Shown: positions 58,564 through 64,000 of the stretch, piece after piece
Position numbering within the stretch: position 1 is the stretch's first letter
Layout of the letters: every line of letters begins with the position of its first letter
Assembly: GCA_020631735.1 (NCBI GenBank)
Contig: CM036231.1
Location: 1,763,831 to 1,827,830, forward strand
Source of the DNA: Saccharum officinarum
Lineage: Eukaryota > Streptophyta > Magnoliopsida > Poales > Poaceae
Direction: 5' to 3'
Length of the DNA: 64,000 bases
Program-made: the position numbers and the translations under genes
The notes under the pieces: model-generated
Database searches by the model: none
Told to the model about the DNA's origin: nothing
What the model saw: the letters and a program-made list of their open reading frames with translations, nothing else

Positions 58564-61500
58564 CTAATTTAACAAAGCTTGGATAGCTGATATCGCACGC
58601 AGGCGAATTTCATCGGTTTCTTTTAATTCCTTGGCATCTTCATCGGTATTTCCTTCCACAGGCTTGAGTTTCTTCTTGAGAACCAAGGCCTTGCGAGCTT
58701 GGACGTCTCGTTCTTACTGAAGGACCTTGATAGCGTCAGGAAGCTGGTCTTCTTCTTGCTTGGCTTGAGTCAGGGTTGTTTCAACCTTTTCCAGTTCGGC
58801 TAGCAGAGCTGCCCTTTTTGCCGATAGGTCTAAGATTTTCTGTTTAAGATCAGCACCGGAGGCTTGCAAGTTGCCGATGCTTTTGTGTTTCTCATCGGCA
58901 GTTTGCTTCAGCTGTAGCATTTCTTCCTTAAGTTGAGCCTGAGCTGCTTTGTCGGCAATACGATGAACAACCTTTTGATATTGAAGTTGTCTGCTCTCCA
59001 GATGGACTGCTGGGAAGATGATTTCTTCAACATCGGCAGGGACTTGGCCACGGATTGTTTTGAAGATGGTCCTTGCAGGGTCTGAATCGATCACCAGTTG
59101 AGCAGTATCTTGTTGCAGCAGATTCAGGAGAACTTCTAGTTTGCCATAGGTATCTGCCGATATTATTCCCAATGCCAGGGAAGAACTCGCCTCTTCTCCG
59201 TCATCATCGGAGACGTCGATAGCAAAAGAAAACAAGCTATCGGGAGAATCTTGTTCCTGTGAAATAAAAAGAGTTAGGAATCATATTTGTGGTGTCTGGG
59301 GATATTATAAACCAAACAGTTAATCGGTTTACCTGCTTCAGGGCAATTTCTTGAGCCTGGCTTGAAGGAGCGGCTTGAAAAAGATCATGCGAAGAATCGA
59401 CAGAGGATGCCGATGGAATGTCTTCTACGACCTCATCAGTAGTCGGCCCTTGGGGTATAATGGCTGATGGTGTATCTTGTATTGAAGAAGCAGCTTGTTC
59501 AATTATATCAGTGGGTCGATTGACAAGTGTTAGAGCGGATGAAGGGGCTGGTGTAGATTTCTGTCGCTTTTGTTGAGCTTCAGCATCGGTTAAAACTTTA
59601 CGCTTTGTTTGGGCCTCAGCGACAATTGGCTAGGGGCATCGACATATGTTGATTGGGGAGCTTGCATGCTTGGTGTGCTTGCTGATGTGCCCGTTTGTTG
59701 CTGCAAAAAACGAGTATAAGATTAGATATTTAACAGAAAAAATGTAAAAATAAGAAAATACCTCCGAAGGAGGAGCAGAGGTCGTGGTGCTTGATATTGG
59801 AAGAGTTGCTGATGACGATCCAGCTGCAGCTCTCACATCCTGATAGTTATATGTTAATATAGTGTGCATCGACAGAAAAACAAAGTAAGCAAGGTTATTA
59901 CCTTAAAAACCTTGATTGGGCTTGAAGCAGCAGCCATTGGAGTGGCCCTGGATGTTGCTAGTCTTGGTTTGGAGGTGATAGTTTTGGCGCGAGTCCTCTG
60001 GAAGGTTAAGGCCTCTAAGGTAGGGGCGTTGTAGCCAATTATTGAGACTGGAGAAATAGGATGGATCATCGGCCTGTTTCAGGGTCCTCTTGAAGGGTCT
60101 TCTACTTTTGCTTATTGATGAAACTAGATCATCGGCCTGTTTCAGGGAAGATTAGTTACCAATATACATATAAAAGGAAGGAGAGAGATGAAAGTTAAAA
60201 GGAACTTACTGCATCGTCAGGAACAGCATAGTCGGGATCGATCATGTGTCGATATGTATGAACGGATGTTGAAGACAACTGTTCTTTCTACTCTTGCCAC
60301 CATTGCTTATATGACTCTGTGATGAAAGACACTGATGACCAGGCGGAGAGATCAACATTTGAAATATCGGCATCAGGAGCAAGTCTTACTACTCTACTCC
60401 ATTCAGTTCCAGTTGTAATAATTTTTCTGGGCTTAATCACATCGGCAAAGCATAGCTTGATTGGCAGTTGCCCAAAGGCTAATTGGCGAGACACTGCCGA
60501 TGGATTGTAGAATTCATAAGTGATATGAGAATTCTTCCCGCTGCCAAATGTGTTTACTAGGATTGCTCTGGGGGTAATAATAGCCATCATAAGATCATTA
60601 TCTTGGTTTAGATCACTATCGGAAAAATTGAAAAGAAGAGGGAACTTGTTATCCTCATCGATATAGGGTACCAAAGTTCTGAGATCACGAGGGAGACCAT
60701 GGTAGAAATTCTGAAAAAACCTGCCAATTTGATCTTCATTGGACTCTGTTCCAGGAAGGACGATTATGGCTTCGCCGAAGTTGAGAGGAGGGCGTGTTGC
60801 CGATTCATCATCTCCAAGGATGTAATCTTCGGCGATCTCTCGTGGGAATTCTTGGGCAAAGAAATCCCATTGTAGACGCTTATGCATGTGAGCGTTTAAC
60901 CACATATTGATGAACCACCACGGGCCTCCCAAATTGCCGATGGGTTCACCAAGTAGAAGCTTCTGAGACACTTGGTGGAGAAGGTGGTAAGTTGAGCTTA
61001 GGAGGTATCGGCCAAGTGGGAATCTGACACCGTTGGCCAAGAGTTCCGCTGCTGGGAGGAAGGCGTTAGTTGGTCCTACCGATCGACCACAGAAAATAAA
61101 CTTCTCCAGCCACATGTTCAGGAATATGGCGTGTTCCCTTTGATTGACAGTACCAGTTTTTTGGTACTCTTGGATGTATCCTGTCCAACCGCCGATGTTG
61201 CGTGTATTTACTCTATACTCAGTTTTTCTGCCAAAAATGTGGCTCTCATCGACAGTTGAGATATCCAAGCCGGTGAGCATATATACATCGGCAAGAGTAG
61301 GGGCACATGGGCCATGACCGAACATGAAGGTATTTGTGGTATCTGACCAAAAATGAGCAGCAGCTGTCATCATGGATTCATTCCTTTGCATATCAGCAAT
61401 GGATAGCCTGATACATTGATCTATCTTCCGTTCTGCCCAGAACACTTGCATTGATCTGTTTACTCTTAAGTACCAGTTTTTCCACCCTTTGGTAGGTTTG

Positions 61501-61804
61501 GGCCAAGATCGAAATGTATCTTTCCATAGATTCAAAGAGAAATTTTGAGCTTTGAAGGGAATACGATTAGCTTCTGCATTGATCAGGTCGGTTGGATCTG
61601 GATCACCCATTGGACCTAGGTAATGGAGGGGAGGTTGGTTGGTTGGAATAACCAGTGTGTTGCGTAGTTCCTGAGTTTGGAAGATCAAGAGAATGGAAGA
61701 AGTAGAAAAAATACCAACTGTAAGAATTCACAAAGGGCCAGAAGGGTCGAAGTAAAAGTAATAAAAAAAGAACGAACCGTAGGGACGTTGAAGTTGACCG
61801 CCAT
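58564..61804 (-). pseudogene. Antisense plant mobile domain (PMD) protein gene, six exons
   Basis: Minus strand. Exons: 61804-61778 (MAVNFNVPT), 61670-60210, 60135-59902, 59839-59762, 59700-59333 and 59256-58564. All introns are GT-AG and most junctions are phase 0. Exon 2 (487 codons) is a PMD (PF10536, aminotransferase-like plant mobile domain): FRSWPKPTKGWKNWYLRV, HFWSDTTNTFMFGHGPCAP, TLADVYMLTGLDI, WLEKFIFCGRSVGPTNAFLP and GGPWWFINMWLNAHMHKRL. Exons 3-5 are Ser/Ala/Pro-rich. Exon 6 is acidic, then a long coiled coil (ESRQLQYQKVVHRIADKA onward). The full protein would be about 950 residues. This copy is broken: TAG at 60288-60290 in exon 2, TAA at 58714-58716 in exon 6, and probable one-base shifts in exons 3 and 5. 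Host PMD proteins (MAIL/MAIN) act in nuclear gene and TE silencing; the role in the element is unknown. Confidence 0.8.
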
Positions 61805-61957
61805 TGTTTCGAGAAGGATGAGGGTACGAGCTGGAGATTGGAAAATGACGATGAAAGGAGCTCTGGTGGGTTGAGGATGCGCAGTTAGGGTTGCCGCCGG
61901 ATAGAGAATGCCAAAGGTTGCGATTTGAAGGTAGAAGATGAGCAGTTCGGAGAAATC

Positions 61958-61967
61958 TATTTATAAG
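61958..61967 (-). promoter_or_regulatory. TATA box of antisense PMD gene
   Basis: Minus-strand CTTATAAATAG lies about 155 bp upstream of the ATG at 61804, leaving a C-rich leader of about 125 nt (…CCCACCAGAGCTCC…, then CTCGAAACAATGGCGG). The promoter is internal to the element and separate from the LTRs. Confidence 0.65.
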
Positions 61968-62398
61968 CCATTTGGGGTAGGGGTATTCTTGACTTATCTC
62001 TATGCCGTACGCGGATGGATCGAGGTGGTTCATATAGATATGGTAACTGTTCGCACGACAATCGAGGGATTGTACAGAAGATTTGATGGCATGGCAAGTA
62101 GTCATGACTTGAAGGATATTTTGATACAGGATCTTTCAGTTCTAAAATGGTGATGTTGTTGTGATAAGATCTTGCCGATGGATTGTTATTTTGGTATCTC
62201 AACCATAATTGAGGCAAAAAAAATAGTTGAAAAATGTGCGATATTTACTGAGATACATGGATTAGATCTAGATTTGATTAAATCTGGTAACAGATCATGT
62301 TATGCTTGGAGAATGGGTTGAAAAATAGGTAATAGCAGGCATTATCTGGAGTAAATTTCGGAGCATCAATATCTTATACTCCAAAATTAGGGGGCATG
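61968..62398. other. Tat 3' noncoding region and polypurine tract
   Basis: No gene. This is the upstream region of the antisense gene. It ends in AAAATTAGGGGGCA (62384-62396), the presumed PPT next to the 3' LTR. Confidence 0.65.
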
Positions 62399-63213
62399 TG
62401 TTGACATCGTTTTTTAGCATGTGTCAAGATGGTCAGGAAGGGCTAATCAGCAGAGGAAAGATTATTGTGTAAATTGATAGCTGATGAAAATGAGTTTGCT
62501 TATGAGTGGTAGCGGCGTATGAGTTCAAATTGAAATGTTGCCAATAAGGTTAAGGGTATTATTGCCGATGCCGATGAAAGATGGTTTGAAGACTGCTGCC
62601 GATGAAACAGGGGATGTACCGATGGAAGGATCTTGAAGGCTGCTGCCGATGGAACAGGGATTGTGCCGATGGAACAGGGATTGTGCCGATAAGAAGGAGG
62701 TCGATGAGAATACCATCGTGACTGAGGCGGACTATGGAATAAGATAGGAATTAATTTCCTTATATACGTTTATTAGAGTCTGAGTTGTATCAAAGTCATG
62801 TGTTTCCATATATTTGGGTTTAGTGTCCTAGTCGTATTTGGTTACGTTTCTGTAGATCAGGATATAAATATAGGGTGAAGGGCAATATAAAAAGGAGATC
62901 AATCAATACATCAGAAACAGCCTTTTATTCTTATTTACATCTACTTTCGACGACTTCGTCAATTTGCATATTTTTCTTTTTTACGAGTTCTTATCGATTC
63001 GGCGAGTTGCATTGCTCCAGTGCAATCTTCGGCGATCCTCGAGTTCCGCGTGAGTACCTCTTGACCGTGACTTCCGGGCGTATCGCTGTTGTCAGGACCA
63101 AAGTGCTCGTATCTTCATCCTTGTCGATTAACAGGTCAAATCGACTGGCACGCTTTGGATATCGATTTCGGGTATTAGCCCTTTGTGTTTGCAGATCTAC
63201 TTTTGCATCAACA
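62399..63213 (+). repeat. Tat 3' LTR
   Basis: Begins TGTTGACATCG and ends TTTTGCATCAACA; TATAAATA at 62863-62870. Nearly identical to the 5' LTR, with most differences being transitions. Confidence 0.95.
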
Positions 63214-64000
63214 GGTGAAATGACCGGCTTTACCGGCGGGCTGGAGAGAAATTGGAGCTAGGGTTTCATCCAACTTGTGGGCCATGTAAAAATTAGGCGC
63301 CAATTGGGCCAGCGGAGAGCGCGCAGGCCCAAATTATATGTATGGATGGATAGTTGGACCATAATATCAAGATTTAATGACTGACTGTTATACGGTAAAG
63401 CGAAGTAACAATAATGACCGATAGTCTGTTGCAAAAATGAGATATAGTGACCGACCGATATTACTAATCTTTAACGTCTGACCTTCCGTTGTTAAATTGG
63501 TATTTTTTAACGACTCCATGTGACGCTAAAGATAGGCTGTGGTGTAGTGCATCCTGAGACGCTCGACTGCCTCCCTTGAGGCTAGGGGGAGAGCCGGAGT
63601 GCAGAGCAGCTGGCCGCTGGCGTACGCGAGGAAGGAGAACGGCAGGGAATAGGGATGGTGCTTGAGCATTGAAAATAAACAAACAGGTTGAAAGCAATAG
63701 TCGAGCGTCACGAACAGGTGTCCCAAGGCCAAGCACAACAGAATGACCACGGTCTACTGACTCCGACATGGTGTACAGAATACGTGCACAAATGACGACA
63801 ACACAATTGCACAAAAACTAGTGCTAGATAGGCAGATAGCTTAGGCTCTTAGCGTTCACTTGGTGGGGTCAATTCCGCAGAACTCCTGGAGCGCGCTGTT
63901 CAATGCGGGCCTCTCCTGGGCCCTGGCCGAAGCGGAACTTGACGTACTCGTCGAAGTCACAGGGCCTGAAGCGCAGGGGGCGCCGGTCGTGGTCCACGAG
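63214..64000. repeat. Segment duplicated from 16249-17027, copy 2
   Basis: Starts GGTGAAATGACCGG directly after the Tat 3' LTR. It contains the right part of the mini-CACTA (terminus GGCTGTGGTGTAGTG at 63536-63549, then CAT) and the dioxygenase 3' end. It runs off the window. Confidence 0.95.
63856..64000 (-). pseudogene. Second copy of dioxygenase 3' exon, frameshifted
   Basis: Equivalent to 16890-17027, identical except for an extra 7 bp (GCCCTGG-type duplication) at about 63920-63926. The insertion shifts the frame within the C-terminal 30 codons relative to the intact gene. The stop is at 63856-63858 in the original frame. The rest of the gene lies beyond the window. An alternative C-terminus is possible, but the Fe- and 2OG-binding residues are upstream of the break, so activity cannot be ruled out. 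Confidence 0.82.

Larger units (their letters stand above)
50761..63213 (+). mobile_element. Ty3/gypsy Tat-lineage retrotransposon with antisense gene
   Basis: Two LTRs (50761-51570 and 62399-63213) flank a 10.8-kb interior. Domain order gag, protease, RT, RNase H, second (archaeal/plant-type) RNase H, integrase indicates the Tat lineage. Downstream of integrase lies an antisense spliced gene for a plant mobile domain protein. The LTRs differ by roughly 12 substitutions and 4 short indels (hand count, about 98% identical), so insertion is recent. The sense genes nevertheless carry many stops and frameshifts. The right flank starts GGTGA; the left flank is hidden by the gap. Confidence 0.93.

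Noticed and set aside
58496..58564. Envelope-like gene between integrase and 3' LTR of the Tat element
   Set aside because: The only coding sequence there is on the antisense strand and is a PMD protein; no sense open frame of useful size exists.

Overview
The window is repeat-rich nuclear DNA from a grass, most likely a panicoid/Andropogoneae species. Evidence: a Sirevirus-type copia element with the CpG-palindrome LTR typical of these grasses, grass MITE families, a grass-type CACTA element with GGGACTAAAGG-type subterminal repeats, a Helitron with the grass-type terminus, and a single-exon DUF247 gene. The species cannot be decided from sequence alone. Only two genes look intact: a 2-oxoglutarate/Fe(II) dioxygenase (minus strand, three exons, 16890-18069) and a DUF247 membrane protein (minus strand, one exon, 39331-41070). 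Almost everything else is mobile DNA or gene debris.

Layout. 1-8323: the 3' part of a copia Sirevirus (gag, protease, integrase, RT, RNase H, polypurine-tract region, 2.0-kb 3' LTR), inserted into the gag of another Sirevirus on the opposite strand (8324-9342). 9343-15891: retroelement debris and nested MITEs, with a 2.6-kb inverted-repeat structure (12733-15319). 15892-16584: a miniature CACTA element lying 3' of the dioxygenase gene. 18170-26990: a SINE, a CACTA fragment, an F-box-associated pseudogene, a LINE-type ORF1-only insertion with a 15-bp target duplication, and degenerate repeats. 26991-38595: a complete-length 11.6-kb CACTA transposon (TSD GCA) with a TNPD-type transposase module, a 681-bp tandem array, and a second module with a Transposase_24-like protein and a Ulp1-like cysteine protease, all broken. 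39331-41070: DUF247. 41734-43139: a Helitron. 43140-50661: intergenic DNA with Stowaway and Tourist MITEs, a perfect hairpin and a KEN-like pseudogene. 50662-50761: exactly 100 N. 50761-63213: a 12.4-kb Ty3/gypsy Tat-lineage element with both LTRs, and on its antisense strand a six-exon gene with its own TATA box encoding a plant mobile domain (PMD) protein. 63214-64000: a second copy, about 99% identical, of 16249-17027, including the 3' end of the dioxygenase gene, now frameshifted.

The most interesting points are the antisense, intron-containing PMD gene carried by the Tat element, and the repeated dioxygenase 3' region. The repeat starts exactly at the Tat 3' LTR boundary and shortly follows a 100-N gap, which suggests that the right end of the window is either a duplicate locus or an alternative haplotype carrying the Tat insertion. 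Exon boundaries, target duplications and base differences were read by eye; percent identities are hand counts.
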